Source: Betaproteobacteria bacterium (GTDB lineage Bacteria; Pseudomonadota; Gammaproteobacteria; Burkholderiales; Casimicrobiaceae). From it: DNA of 64,000 nucleotides. Location: the NCBI GenBank assembly GCA_013298145.1, contig JAAFJO010000002.1, positions 496,001 to 560,000 on the forward strand, written 5' to 3'. Below the pieces are notes generated by a model. That model had not been told where the DNA came from. It was given only the letters and a program-made list of their open reading frames with translations, and made no database searches. Every line of letters begins with the position of its first letter. Position 1 is the first letter of the stretch. This document shows positions 1 to 8,300 of the stretch, in pieces. The position numbers were made by a program, and so were the translations under genes.

Positions 1-165
1 GATTGCGCCGTTTTCAATCGCGATTCGTTTTAATGCGCCCGCCGCGTATTTCTCGGGCGCTTGCGCGTTCGAGGTTGGCATTCGCGCCTCAGTCGCCGTG
101 CTCTCCGCGAAGGCGACTCTCACTTCCGACATTCTTCCGACGGCATCGATGAGATCGCGCTCCAA
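1..165 (-). other. Open reading frame running off the window edge, possibly the rest of a decayed gene
   Basis: Directly after the TAA that closes the pseudogene at 166-490, the same frame stays open for 55 codons to the first base of the window. The translation begins LERDLIDAVGRMSEV and contains possible ATG starts at 132 and 81. It could be the downstream part of the same broken gene, a separate gene starting at ATG 132, or chance. I recognise no domain. The sequence left of the window would decide. Confidence 0.3.
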
Positions 166-490
166 TTACATCTCAGCCGCCGTTCTTGTGCCGCCAGAGG
201 CGATGTGCGCCTTCATTTCTTTCAAATCTTGCGTGTTGGCGGCGGTCTGCTGCTTCAGCGCCTCGATTTGCTTGTTTTGATCTTGATTCGCGCCTCCAGC
301 GACTCGATTTTCTCGCCCTGCGACTTCGTCGCCGCTGACACCGCCGCCGTGCGCTTCTCGTTTGCATCGCCGCGCTCGCCTCCGCGCGAACTGCCTCGAT
401 GCTCGACTTCGTGAACCCGAACCGCTGCCTCAGGTAGCCGACAATACCCACTGCGATCGCGTAGAAAAGCGCAGGGAGCTAGGATTTCAT
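166..490 (-). pseudogene. Degenerate small membrane-anchored coiled-coil protein
   Basis: Reading from ATG 488-490 gives M-K-S and then an in-frame TAG. After it comes a membrane-like segment (LPALFYAIAVGIVGYLRQRF) and the start of a helical region (SSIEAVRAEASAA). The natural continuation is in a second frame (EKRTAAVSAATKSQGEKIESLEAR) and then a third (NQDQNKQIEALKQQTAANTQ, DLKEMKAHIASGG), ending at TAA 166-168. The three pieces join into one plausible short protein: N-terminal membrane anchor plus Glu/Lys/Gln-rich coiled coil. One stop and two frame changes are needed to read it, so it is called a pseudogene. Sequencing error is the alternative. The intact function is unknown. Confidence 0.6.
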
Positions 491-681
491 GCTGCTATTC
501 ATACGAAATTCGGCTTTTGATTGCGAGGCGTGTAGATTTCGAGCTCAGAGCAACGCGCGTTGACCAAACCGACGCCCTGCGAGCCAATGGGTTCGACAAT
601 CCGCCGCAAACCCTTCGAATTACAGCTGCCCCAAAGCCGAGAGTAGTGGCGCAGCTTGTGGGCGTGGCAATCGGCGCGCGC

Positions 682-2643
682 CTACTGCAGCAGTAGATCG
701 ATCGCTTCACGAATCTGAGCGTCGCTTCTGCTTGTCGCTTTCGCCCCAAACGTCACCGCTGCATCAGGAAGCCCGATCATTCTGCGCACGATCATAAGCC
801 CGTCTGACATGGCATACGCCTCACCGTCACCGTCAACGTCAAGCAGCGCTTTGTTCGCCTGCAGTAGCGCAGATATTTCGTTGCCAGATCGAATTGAGCT
901 TAAGTTACCACTGTTGAGTGCATCGCCGCGAACCCCAAACAAGTAGCGAAGTAGCGTAATTCCATCGGTTGACGCACTGTGAATCGTGGGTAGTTCAACG
1001 TCATCGAGGTTCAAGAGATGTCGCGACAGCGGCGCCGACCACCAACTAAAGACATTTGGAGCTTCCTTATCGGCCGTGAACAAAATATGTTTGCCATCTG
1101 GACTTGTCAGGTAGGTCGTTACAACAAAAGAGATTGCAACTCCGCCGGGCACGCCAGTTGCACCTACCGGCAAACTTCCCGTAAGTAAACGAGCCGAGCT
1201 GGCGCGGTCGTCTACGACCCAAAGATCTTTGCGGGATACATCTCCGTGGTTGGAATAAAAAATGATCCGTCCAGCCACTTCACTGGTGGGAAAAAAGATA
1301 TCGCCGCTTCCGAAGGGATTCCTTATCTCCGAGATCTTTTGTGCGCTCCCTGTCGTGCGATCAGTCGCCCAAACAGCGCTTTCACTGGTAGTGGTGTTGA
1401 AGGCAGGCGTGATCAGATTTGCACCCGAGCGCCGCATGCTCCCGCCGACAACGCTCCATCCGATTGGTAGCGATGGCGTAAGGTTCGTAAGCGGACCGCC
1501 TGCCGGTGCAATGCGATAGATATCGCACCTCGAGCCCGAGCATCCGCGAAATTCGACTGCGAGATCGTCGAAGGGCGTAACGCTTGGCTTGTGTGTGCCA
1601 AATCGGGCGGGGCAGTCGCTCTGGCCGTTAGAAGTCGTTGGTGTGAAGAGAATCGACGTGTCCAAACCAGTGCGGGCGCTGCTGTACAGCTGCGCCGCAA
1701 TCGAAGGAAATGCAGGAGAGCCACCACCCAGGAAAAGAATCCGAGTTGAGTTTCCTGTGAATCCGCAAAGGGAGTGGTAGGTATTTCCGAGGTTATCAGG
1801 GCTAACCAAAACGGGTTGCCCCCCCGACGCAGGAACCGACCATATTTTTCTGATGAGAGAAGGGGTGGCATAGGCTCCATAGGCAACTGTTTGTCCATCA
1901 GGCGAAATCGCAATTTCCCACGCATTGCCGCTTGAGTCACCAGTGCCTGAAAGATTAGTGGGCGGTCCACCCGACAAAGGCACCGACCACACATGTAGGT
2001 TCGGGCTGTCGAGCCGCGTCGCCGTATACGCTAACCGTGTCGAGTCGGTCGAAATCGTCAGTGTTCCTATTGCACCGTGAAGTTTAGGCACGGGCGACAA
2101 ACTTGTTAGCGATGTACCGTCTACGTTCACGCTCCACAACTGATTTTCCGCAGCGTTGGTTAAGTCGGAAAGAAACACGACGCGCGTTCCATCGGGCGTA
2201 AACGTGATGTTGGTAAAGGCGTTGCTGCCGCCTGGCGCGGTCGGCCCCGCGAGCTTAACGGGGGTGGATGAGCCATCCGCCTTCACTGCAAAAAGCTCTC
2301 GCTGGCCAAGTGCTGTGGCGTCGAGCACGAAGACGATTAAATCTCCGAGCGGCGCGGGGAAAACGCCTTCGACGCCTCGCCTATCGGCTGCTACAAATTG
2401 TGACAACCTGATGAGGGGACCTCCACCACCGACTCGCGACGAGTAAAGTTCACGCCCGCCGTCTCCAGCCAAATTCGCTGTAACTACAGCAAATCTACTG
2501 TCCCCTGTGATATTCACACTCGTGGGAGTCGAGGATGGAATGGTTGGAAAAAGCTTCACCGGTTCAATCGCTAGGGCCGATACAGCGTTCGCGAAGAGCG
2601 TGCACATCGCGAGCATCAAGATTCTCGTCATGGTCGTGTCCAT
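682..2643 (-). CDS. Secreted TolB/PD40-type beta-propeller protein with C-terminal dockerin-like calcium-binding domain
   Basis: This 653-residue protein starts with a signal peptide (hydrophobic core near residues 8-24, likely cleavage after SALA). The body carries repeated WD40-like PD40 signatures such as TPDGTRVVFLSD, SPDGQTVAYGAY and SPDGKHILFTAD, typical of TolB-like six- or seven-bladed propellers. Residues from about 545 to the end resemble the two-part dockerin-like domain often seen at the C terminus of secreted betaproteobacterial proteins: TDGITLLRYLFGVRGDAL followed by DVDGDG near residue 602 and DGLMIVRRMIG. The DxDxDG loop suggests calcium binding. It would act in the periplasm or outside the cell. 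ATG codons at 2643 and 2631 are both possible starts. No enzyme active site is evident, and the ligand is unknown. Confidence 0.8.
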   Translation of the reverse strand: MDTTMTRILMLAMCTLFANAVSALAIEPVKLFPTIPSSTPTSVNITGDSRFAVVTANLAGDGGRELYSSRVGGGGPLIRLSQFVAADRRGVEGVFPAPLGDLIVFVLDATALGQRELFAVKADGSSTPVKLAGPTAPGGSNAFTNITFTPDGTRVVFLSDLTNAAENQLWSVNVDGTSLTSLSPVPKLHGAIGTLTISTDSTRLAYTATRLDSPNLHVWSVPLSGGPPTNLSGTGDSSGNAWEIAISPDGQTVAYGAYATPSLIRKIWSVPASGGQPVLVSPDNLGNTYHSLCGFTGNSTRILFLGGGSPAFPSIAAQLYSSARTGLDTSILFTPTTSNGQSDCPARFGTHKPSVTPFDDLAVEFRGCSGSRCDIYRIAPAGGPLTNLTPSLPIGWSVVGGSMRRSGANLITPAFNTTTSESAVWATDRTTGSAQKISEIRNPFGSGDIFFPTSEVAGRIIFYSNHGDVSRKDLWVVDDRASSARLLTGSLPVGATGVPGGVAISFVVTTYLTSPDGKHILFTADKEAPNVFSWWSAPLSRHLLNLDDVELPTIHSASTDGITLLRYLFGVRGDALNSGNLSSIRSGNEISALLQANKALLDVDGDGEAYAMSDGLMIVRRMIGLPDAAVTFGAKATSRSDAQIREAIDLLLQ

Positions 2644-2691
2644 ATCTGGTGGAATGTCGCAGTTAGCGGAGCTTTCGTAAACATCGAGGAC

Positions 2692-4215
2692 TTAATCCTC
2701 TTTCCGCAACTGCGGAAACAAAATCACATCCCGAATCGTCGGAGAGTTGGTGAAGAGCATCGCTAAGCGATCAATGCCGATGCCTTCACCTGCCGTTGGT
2801 GGCAATCCGTATTCGAGCGCTTTGATGTAGTCCGCGTCGTAGAACATGGCTTCTTCGTCGCCGGCGTCTTTGGCTTTGCTTTGCGCTTGGAAGCGGGCGG
2901 CTTGGTCTTCGGGGTCGTTCAGCTCGCTGAAGCCGTTGCAGATTTCGCGGCCGGTGATGAAGAGTTCGAAACGGTCGGTGACTGCGGGGTTTGCGTCGTT
3001 CGCGCGGGCGAGCGGGGAGACGTCTGTCGGGTGCGCGATGATGAATGTCGGTTGAATCAACTTCTCTTCGGTGTTTGCTTCGAAGAGTTTCAATTGCAAA
3101 ACGCCTAAGCCGTCAGTCGTGCGCACTTCTTCTCCTGCTTTTTTGACGGCGTTCCTCAGGAATTCCATGTCGTTCAATTGCGCTTCGGTGTACTGCGCGT
3201 TGTACTTCATGATCGCTTGCGCCATCGTCAGGCGATCAAACGGAAGGCCTAAATCGATGTTGAGTTCGCCGAACTTGATCGTCGTCGTGCCGAGCACGGC
3301 TTGCGCGCATTCGCGTAGGAGCGTTTCGGTCAAATCCATCAAGTAGTTGTAATCCTGATACGCCTCGTAGAACTCGAGCATGGTGAACTCGGGGTTGTGG
3401 CGCGTGGATAGCCCTTCGTTTCGATAGTTGCGATTGATCTCGAAGACTTTTTCGAAGCCGCCAACGGTGAGGCGCTTCAAATAAAGCTCGGGCGCGATGC
3501 GCATGTACATCTGCTGATCGAGCGCGTTGTAATGCGTGATGAAGGGCTTCGCCGCTGCGCCGCCGGGAATCGGGTGCATCATCGGCGTTTCGACTTCAAG
3601 ATAGCCGCGCTCAACGTAGAAATTGCGGATGAACGAAATCATCTTCGAGCGAATTTCGAAGGTGCGACGCGATTGCTCGTTCACGATCAAGTCAACGTAG
3701 CGCTGACGATACTTCTGCTCTTGATCGGTGAGGCCGTGGAATTTTTCCGGTAGTGGACGCAGCGACTTCGTAAGCAAACGAAGCTCGCGCACTTTGATCG
3801 AAAGCTCGCCTTTTTGCGTTTTGAACACGGTGCCCGTTGCGCCCAAGATGTCGCCCATGTCCCAATGCTTAAACGCTTCGTGAGTGTCTGCGCCAACGCC
3901 TTCGTCGTTGATGTAGAGCTGAATGCGACCGCTCATGTCTTGAATGGTGGCGAATGAGGCTTTGCCCATCACGCGCTTGAGCAACATGCGTCCAGCAATG
4001 GTTGCTTCCACGTTCAGAGCATCAAGTTCTTCTTTCGATTTGTCGCCGTACCTCGCAGCGAGATCGCCCGCTAAATCCTTGCGACGAAAATCGTTTGGAA
4101 AGGCTTGGCCTTTTCCGCGAAGTGCAGTGAGTTTCGCGCGGCGCTCGGCGATGATGTGGTTTTCGTCTTGAGGAATGGCGGCGGAAGTTGCTGCAGCGGC
4201 GGCGTCTTGATTCAT
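2692..4215 (-). CDS. lysS: Lysyl-tRNA synthetase, class II
   Basis: It charges tRNA-Lys with lysine in the cytoplasm. The 507-residue length matches the family (E. coli LysS has 505). An N-terminal OB-fold anticodon-binding region (about residues 55-160) precedes the class II catalytic core. Motif 1 lies around [14 protein letters not shown], motif 2 around [20 protein letters not shown], and motif 3 is [13 protein letters not shown] near the C terminus. I chose ATG 4215 because the Ala-rich tail fits a flexible N terminus; a TTG at 4233 would add six residues. Neither start has a clear ribosome binding site. A 9-bp perfect hairpin sits just upstream (4236-4256). The gene stands alone, 48 bp upstream of the propeller gene on the same strand. 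Confidence 0.95.
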   Translation of the reverse strand: MNQDAAAAATSAAIPQDENHIIAERRAKLTALRGKGQAFPNDFRRKDLAGDLAARYGDKSKEELDALNVEATIAGRMLLKRVMGKASFATIQDMSGRIQLYINDEGVGADTHEAFKHWDMGDILGATGTVFKTQKGELSIKVRELRLLTKSLRPLPEKFHGLTDQEQKYRQRYVDLIVNEQSRRTFEIRSKMISFIRNFYVERGYLEVETPMMHPIPGGAAAKPFITHYNALDQQMYMRIAPELYLKRLTVGGFEKVFEINRNYRNEGLSTRHNPEFTMLEFYEAYQDYNYLMDLTETLLRECAQAVLGTTTIKFGELNIDLGLPFDRLTMAQAIMKYNAQYTEAQLNDMEFLRNAVKKAGEEVRTTDGLGVLQLKLFEANTEEKLIQPTFIIAHPTDVSPLARANDANPAVTDRFELFITGREICNGFSELNDPEDQAARFQAQSKAKDAGDEEAMFYDADYIKALEYGLPPTAGEGIGIDRLAMLFTNSPTIRDVILFPQLRKED

Positions 4216-4235
4216 TTTTTTAGGTGCAAACAAAG

Positions 4236-4256
4236 AGCGCTATGCCACATAGCGCT
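4236..4256. promoter_or_regulatory. Perfect inverted repeat just upstream of lysS
   Basis: AGCGCTATG-CCA-CATAGCGCT forms a perfect 9-bp dyad with a 3-base centre, ending about 20 bases before the lysS ATG. The position suits an operator or a 5' UTR hairpin affecting lysS translation. No U-tract follows in either direction, so it is not an obvious intrinsic terminator. The binding factor is unknown. Confidence 0.5.
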
Positions 4257-4456
4257 TGAGAATAAAAAGGGTGAATCCCGCCATTTTCTCAGCGTTCGCG
4301 TTTCGCCGTGAAAGCATGCAGTTTACGGAAACAGCTAGACGTAGAAAAGCTTATTTGATCGGGGCTAGCAATCAAAAACGTTATAAATCAACATAAAGGA
4401 TATAGTATGCCTCGCCACGATTTTTTAGGGGCAAGCATGCTAAAGCTACCTATTGG

Positions 4457-4960
4457 TTAAACGATCAACGGTCGATCCGGCTGCTCGTTTTTGCCCATGT
4501 CTGCAGGGAAATGTTGGCGAAGTAAATCGCCAATCGCGGCCACGCCTTCAGCAAGGCCATTGTCGAAACGTCCCTCGCGAAAATTCGACTCCATCAGCTG
4601 GCAAATGGCTTCCCACTGCGCCGCCGATACTTTGCCGTTAAACCCGCGATCTGCGAGGATTTCCACGTCGCGCTCGGCGAATAACAAATAGATCAAAACG
4701 CCGTTGTTGTACTCCGTATCCCAGACGCGCAGATGCGAAAACCATTCAAGCGCGCGGCTGCGTGCGCTTTGTTGAGCGACGTGCAGGAGAGGCCAGTGGC
4801 ATTCAACGACAAGGCGAACCTGCCCGCTTGAGCCGCGCTCTGCCATGCCAATCGATTTCTCGACGAGCGCCATGGATTCATCGGGCAACGCGCGGGTAAC
4901 GACGCGACGCGTCGTCGTGAAATGTTTCCACAGGCGTTGGTTTTTTGACAGTTCAGCCAT
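4457..4960 (-). CDS. TPM-domain protein (TLP18.3/Psb32/MOLO-1 family)
   Basis: This is a 167-residue protein with the TPM fold: a conserved start around VEKSIGMAERGSSGQVRLVVE, then ALEWFSHLRVWDTEYNNGVLIYLLFAERDVEILADRGF, the usual signature of a mixed alpha/beta domain. Unlike its upstream neighbour it has no signal peptide or membrane helix, so it is predicted cytoplasmic. ATG 4960 lies 2 bases after the stop of the larger TPM protein, which indicates translational coupling. It is the last gene of the lemA-TPM-TPM operon, a common bacterial arrangement linked to the envelope. The biochemical role of the family is not settled. Confidence 0.85.
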   Translation of the reverse strand: MAELSKNQRLWKHFTTTRRVVTRALPDESMALVEKSIGMAERGSSGQVRLVVECHWPLLHVAQQSARSRALEWFSHLRVWDTEYNNGVLIYLLFAERDVEILADRGFNGKVSAAQWEAICQLMESNFREGRFDNGLAEGVAAIGDLLRQHFPADMGKNEQPDRPLIV

Positions 4961-4962
4961 GA

Positions 4963-5964
4963 TTACCAATCCCCCGACGCGCCGCCGCCGCCAAAATCAC
5001 CGCCACCGCCGCTAAAACCGCCGCTATCGCCACTGGATGACCAGCCGCCACTCGAAGAACCGCCCGTTGATATCCAAGGCCCACTCGACCAGCCGCTATC
5101 ACGATGCACGCGGCGACCGCCCAGCGGACGTCGGCCCACCGATCCGAAGATGCCTTTCAGCAGGGTGGCCAACACCAACGCGATGAATCCAGCGATGCCC
5201 GCCGCAGGGGCGGACCCCGTGAAGAAAAACGTGCCAGCGCCTGCGAGACCACCCACAACAATTGCGGGAAAAATAAACGAGGTGACCGCGAGCACGCCTA
5301 ATAGCACGGGCGCCATGCTCATCAGCGATTCAAACGTTGCGTCCTTCGCGGTTGCGTTGTGGCTTTGTGCCCATTGGCCTTTTTCATCGACGGTATTGCT
5401 GCCCGCCTTGACGTCGGCCGACACCGCGAGCTGAATTTTGTCGATCGCTGCATCAATGCCTTGGGCAAACTGGCTTTGTTTGAAAAACGGCGCAATGGTT
5501 TCGCGGATGATGCGCTTAGCGGTGACATCCGGCAGCGCGCCTTCCCAGCCGTAGCCCACTTCGATACGAATTTTTTTATCGTCCATCGCCAGCACGAGGA
5601 GCGCCCCTTTGTCGGAGCCTTTGCCACCGAGCTTCCAGGTCGTCGCTACGCGAAACGCATACTGTTCGATCGTTTCGGGTTGCGTCGTTTTCACCGTGAG
5701 CACCGCGAGTTGTCCGCCGGTGGCTTGCTCGAAAGCAACCAATTTCTGTTCGAGCTGTTGCTTTGCGTCCGCGCCCAAAATCAGCGCGTTGTCGGTGACG
5801 CGCGTAGAGAGCGCAGGAATCGCGGCGAGGTCTTGCGCGCGAGCGACATGCGCGATGCACACGCACAGGAACGCGCATGCAAGCGCGAGCGTGCGAGCGA
5901 GCGTTCGCCAAGGGGCGAGTTGTGCGCTCGGCGGTAGTGTTGAGGTGAGGGTGAGAGTGTTCAA
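4963..5964 (-). CDS. Secreted/membrane TPM-domain protein with glycine-rich tail (YgcG-like)
   Basis: The 333-residue protein has a signal peptide (LALACAFLCVCIAHVARA, cleavage near residue 43). A TPM domain follows at about residues 50-180 (VTDNALILGADAKQQLEQKL, then GGKGSDKGALLVLAMDDKKIRIEVGYGWEG). Two hydrophobic membrane segments lie around residues 215-270. The tail is rich in Gly and Ser (GGFSGGGGDFGGGGASGDW), typical of YgcG proteins. The only start in frame near the signal peptide is TTG at 5964. It sits between lemA and the second TPM gene. An envelope role is inferred from topology; no enzyme activity is established for the family. Confidence 0.85.
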   Translation of the reverse strand: MNTLTLTSTLPPSAQLAPWRTLARTLALACAFLCVCIAHVARAQDLAAIPALSTRVTDNALILGADAKQQLEQKLVAFEQATGGQLAVLTVKTTQPETIEQYAFRVATTWKLGGKGSDKGALLVLAMDDKKIRIEVGYGWEGALPDVTAKRIIRETIAPFFKQSQFAQGIDAAIDKIQLAVSADVKAGSNTVDEKGQWAQSHNATAKDATFESLMSMAPVLLGVLAVTSFIFPAIVVGGLAGAGTFFFTGSAPAAGIAGFIALVLATLLKGIFGSVGRRPLGGRRVHRDSGWSSGPWISTGGSSSGGWSSSGDSGGFSGGGGDFGGGGASGDW

Positions 5965-5984
5965 CGGGGCGGTGCTTGAAAAAT

Positions 5985-6117
5985 TCCTTCCCCTTTAAGG
6001 GGGACGAAGACACTTTTTTCGACAAGCTTGTCGACGGGCGGGGGATCGGGTTTGAGTCACCATGCAACCGAACCCCATCCCCACCCTGACCCTCCCCTTG
6101 AAGGGAAGGGGACTTGA
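5985..6117. repeat. Palindromic intergenic element between lemA and the TPM gene
   Basis: The 180-bp gap inside the lemA operon is unusually structured. It holds CCCCTTTAAGGGG, a perfect 16-bp palindrome TCGACAAGCTTGTCGA (6019-6034), a G-rich run, and a second C-rich/G-rich hairpin around CCCCTTGAAGGGAAGGGG near 6095-6112. The last motif resembles dispersed C-rich intergenic repeats of other proteobacteria. It may lower readthrough or stabilise the upstream lemA mRNA. No reading frame is evident. Confidence 0.5.
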
Positions 6118-6145
6118 GGACTGCTAGAAAGACTTCGTCGCAGAG

Positions 6146-6769
6146 TTACTGCTTCGGTGCAGGCGCTGGTGCTGCGGGCTTACCGAAGTCAACGGTCGGC
6201 GCTTGCTTAATAGCCGCTTCATTCTCAACTTGGAACTGTTCTTTCTTCTTGAAACCGAACACCATCGCGGTGAGGTTGCTCGGGAACGAGACCACGGAAT
6301 CATTAAATCCTTGGATTTCTTTGATGTAGCGGTTGCGCGCGACGGTGATCCGGTTTTCTGTGCCTTCGAGCTGCGCGGTCAAATCGCGGAACAGTGCGTC
6401 GCTTTTTAGCTGCGGATAGTTTTCTGCAACTGCGAGCAAGCGGCCAAGTGCGCCGCCGACTTCGCGCTGTGCGGCTGCGAAGCGCTTCATCGCTTCAGGG
6501 TCGTTCACCATTTCGGGTGACACCTGAATCGCAGTTGCTTTCGAACGCGCTTCAACCACGCGCGTCAACACATCTTGCTCTTGTTGGGCAAAACCTTTGA
6601 CGGTGTTCACCAGATTCGGGATGAGATCGGCACGACGCTGATACTGGTTGGTTACCTCAGCCCACGCGGCTTTGATGGATTCTTCGCCACGCGCCATGTC
6701 GTTATAGCCGCAGCCGGAGAGCGAGAACATCGCAAGCGCGGCAAGAAAAACTGCAATCAATCGTTTCAT
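6146..6769 (-). CDS. lemA: LemA family lipoprotein
   Basis: The 207-residue protein begins with a lipoprotein signal ending in LSGCG (lipid-modified Cys about residue 20), so it should be anchored to the periplasmic side of the membrane. The LemA core follows: EESIKAAWAEVTNQYQRRADLIPNLVNTV and then long helices through AVAENYPQLKSDALFRDL and IQGFNDSVVSFPSNL, which fold as a helical bundle. AGGGA precedes ATG 6769 at a normal distance. It is the first gene of an operon with two TPM-domain genes; this pairing is widespread and suggests a shared envelope function that is still undefined. Confidence 0.92.
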   Translation of the reverse strand: MKRLIAVFLAALAMFSLSGCGYNDMARGEESIKAAWAEVTNQYQRRADLIPNLVNTVKGFAQQEQDVLTRVVEARSKATAIQVSPEMVNDPEAMKRFAAAQREVGGALGRLLAVAENYPQLKSDALFRDLTAQLEGTENRITVARNRYIKEIQGFNDSVVSFPSNLTAMVFGFKKKEQFQVENEAAIKQAPTVDFGKPAAPAPAPKQ

Positions 6770-6864
6770 AGTTATTCCCTAAAAATTGCTCTGGCGAGCA
6801 GGTGTCTTACAGATAGCGAATATGCGCTTGCTCGTTTTCTTTATCAAGCGAGTAACGTTCTGAT

Positions 6865-7311
6865 TTACGGGTGGGCGCGACGAGCCGCAGCAACGACGGC
6901 GCGAAGCGCAAGCGTGTAGCTATCGCTTCCGAATCCGCAAATTTGTCCTTTCACGATCTCGGCGAATACCGACTGATGCCGAAACGCTTCGCGTGCATGG
7001 ATGTTAGACATGTGCAGCTCGACGATTGGGCAGGTCAGGATCGCGAGTGCATCACGAATGGCGTAGCTGTAGTGGGTCCATGCGCCGGCATTGATGAGCA
7101 CACCATCCGCGCCCTCTTCGAACGCCTGATGAATGCGCTCAACCATCGCGCCTTCGTGGTTGGTTTGAAACGCCGTGACCGAAGCGCCAAGCTCACGACC
7201 GAGTGATTCCAGCGCTTGATTGATTTCGTCGAGCGTCACCGTTCCGTATTGCGCAGGATCGCGCTTACCGAACATGTTGTGGTTAACGCCATGCAGCATG
7301 ACGATATTCAT
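6865..7311 (-). CDS. aroQ: Type II 3-dehydroquinate dehydratase (divergent)
   Basis: The 148-residue size and sequence fit the dodecameric type II enzyme that interconverts 3-dehydroquinate and 3-dehydroshikimate. Visible motifs are HGVNHNMFGKRDPAQYG (active-site Arg and Tyr), NHEGAMVERIHQA (substrate-binding N-x-E-G), and ELHMSNIHAREAFRHQS (catalytic His region). It departs from the usual sequence in two places: the first motif reads VNHNMFG rather than PNLNLLG, and the usual NPGA-T-H reads NAGAWTH. It may therefore be a paralogue, for example for quinate breakdown, rather than the main biosynthetic enzyme. ATG 7311 has GGAG upstream; an adjacent TTG adds one residue. Confidence 0.88.
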   Translation of the reverse strand: MNIVMLHGVNHNMFGKRDPAQYGTVTLDEINQALESLGRELGASVTAFQTNHEGAMVERIHQAFEEGADGVLINAGAWTHYSYAIRDALAILTCPIVELHMSNIHAREAFRHQSVFAEIVKGQICGFGSDSYTLALRAVVAAARRAHP

Positions 7312-7855
7312 CAATCAATCTCCGAGTGGAAAACAAATATTCTCGAACGCTATCAAAAACGCGGGCTCAATCCGCTTTCTCTGAACTACAAGGACGGAAA
7401 GGGCGACTGTTTCGGGCCAGGGCTTGTGAGGCTCCGCTTGTCGAGACAGGCGTCGACGAACCGCTCCCGCGAAACACGCGTGGAGTGTAGGCAGCGAGGT
7501 CGTGTGATCCCTCGGAACGCTACTGTCCAACGTGATGTAATCCAGTTTTAAATAGGGTTTCAGCTACGTTTATTTGATAAGCAAGAATATAAAAAATAAG
7601 AGTTAACCCCAATTTATATAGGGTGAGGCAGGGAAAGATAATAAAAATCCCAAGTTGCACGGTGTTTTCGCGACTCCGATATTTACTTTAGCGGCTGTGT
7701 ATAACTCATTAAGAGTACGTACTTTTTCGTGAAAATTTACTTCAAATTAAAGTTGTAACTTGTTGAAATACAAAGGAAATTAGATCAATCTGAGATTTCT
7801 GTAATTTTGTGAATAAAAGTGGGGATTTATTGGAAAAAGTGGGATAATTTTCCGC
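7312..7855. other. Intergenic region between aroQ and mraZ
   Basis: This 544-bp gap separates divergent aroQ and mraZ. The left half (to about 7550) is of average composition with no convincing gene. The right half (about 7556-7855) is markedly AT-rich and should contain the promoters of the division cluster, ending in the three MraZ-type boxes at 7820-7844. A GATAAT hexamer at 7843-7848 lies so close to the mraZ ATG that a transcript from it would be leaderless or nearly so. Confidence 0.5.
7820..7844 (+). promoter_or_regulatory. MraZ-type operator: three TGGGN-like repeats at 10-bp intervals
   Basis: TGGGG (7820-7824), TTGGA (7830-7834) and TGGGA (7840-7844) are separated by exactly 5 bases each. 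This is the layout known for autoregulation by MraZ in E. coli (TGGGN repeats with 5-nt spacers). The middle box deviates from the consensus. The last box ends 11 bases before the mraZ start codon, so binding should block the cluster promoter. That MraZ binds here is inferred from motif and position. Confidence 0.8.
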
Positions 7856-8290
7856 ATGTTCTCCGGTGCTTCCCACTTGAGCGTTGACGCCAAAGGGCGT
7901 CTCGCTATTCCTACGCGTTATCGTGACGCGCTGGGGAGTGCTGCCGTGATCACTGCGGACCCTAGCGGTTGCTTGCTTCTATTCCCGCTCGATGCGTGGA
8001 CGCCCTTCGAAGCGCGTGTTTCCTCGCTTCCAAACCTCAATCCCCGAATCAAATCGCTGCAACGGCTATGGCTTGGCTATCGCAGTGATCTTGAGATCGA
8101 TAACGCGGGTCGGGTATTAATTTCTCCCGAGCTGCGCGACTACGCAAAGTTTGATCGCAAAGTGCAGATGATCGGACAGGGCGATCGCTTCGAGCTCTGG
8201 AGTGAGCTCGGTTGGCAAGCCCAGATCGAGTTAGCGCAGCGCACCATGCGCGAAGATCCTCCCGCGGAACTCGCGGGACTTTCGGTATGA
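7856..8290 (+). CDS. mraZ: Transcriptional regulator MraZ
   Basis: A 144-residue protein with two AbrB-like SpoVT/MraZ swapped-hairpin halves. The first is near the N terminus (HLSVDAKGRLAIPTRYRDAL) and the second around residues 75-95 (EIDNAGRVLISPELRDYA), each with the D-x-x-G-R signature. In E. coli MraZ is a nucleoid-bound repressor of its own operon. It heads the division and cell-wall cluster, followed by rsmH after 10 bp. No Shine-Dalgarno sequence is visible before ATG 7856. Spaced TGGGN-like boxes immediately upstream support autoregulation. Confidence 0.95.
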   Translation: MFSGASHLSVDAKGRLAIPTRYRDALGSAAVITADPSGCLLLFPLDAWTPFEARVSSLPNLNPRIKSLQRLWLGYRSDLEIDNAGRVLISPELRDYAKFDRKVQMIGQGDRFELWSELGWQAQIELAQRTMREDPPAELAGLSV

Positions 8291-8300
8291 GTCGCCTGAG

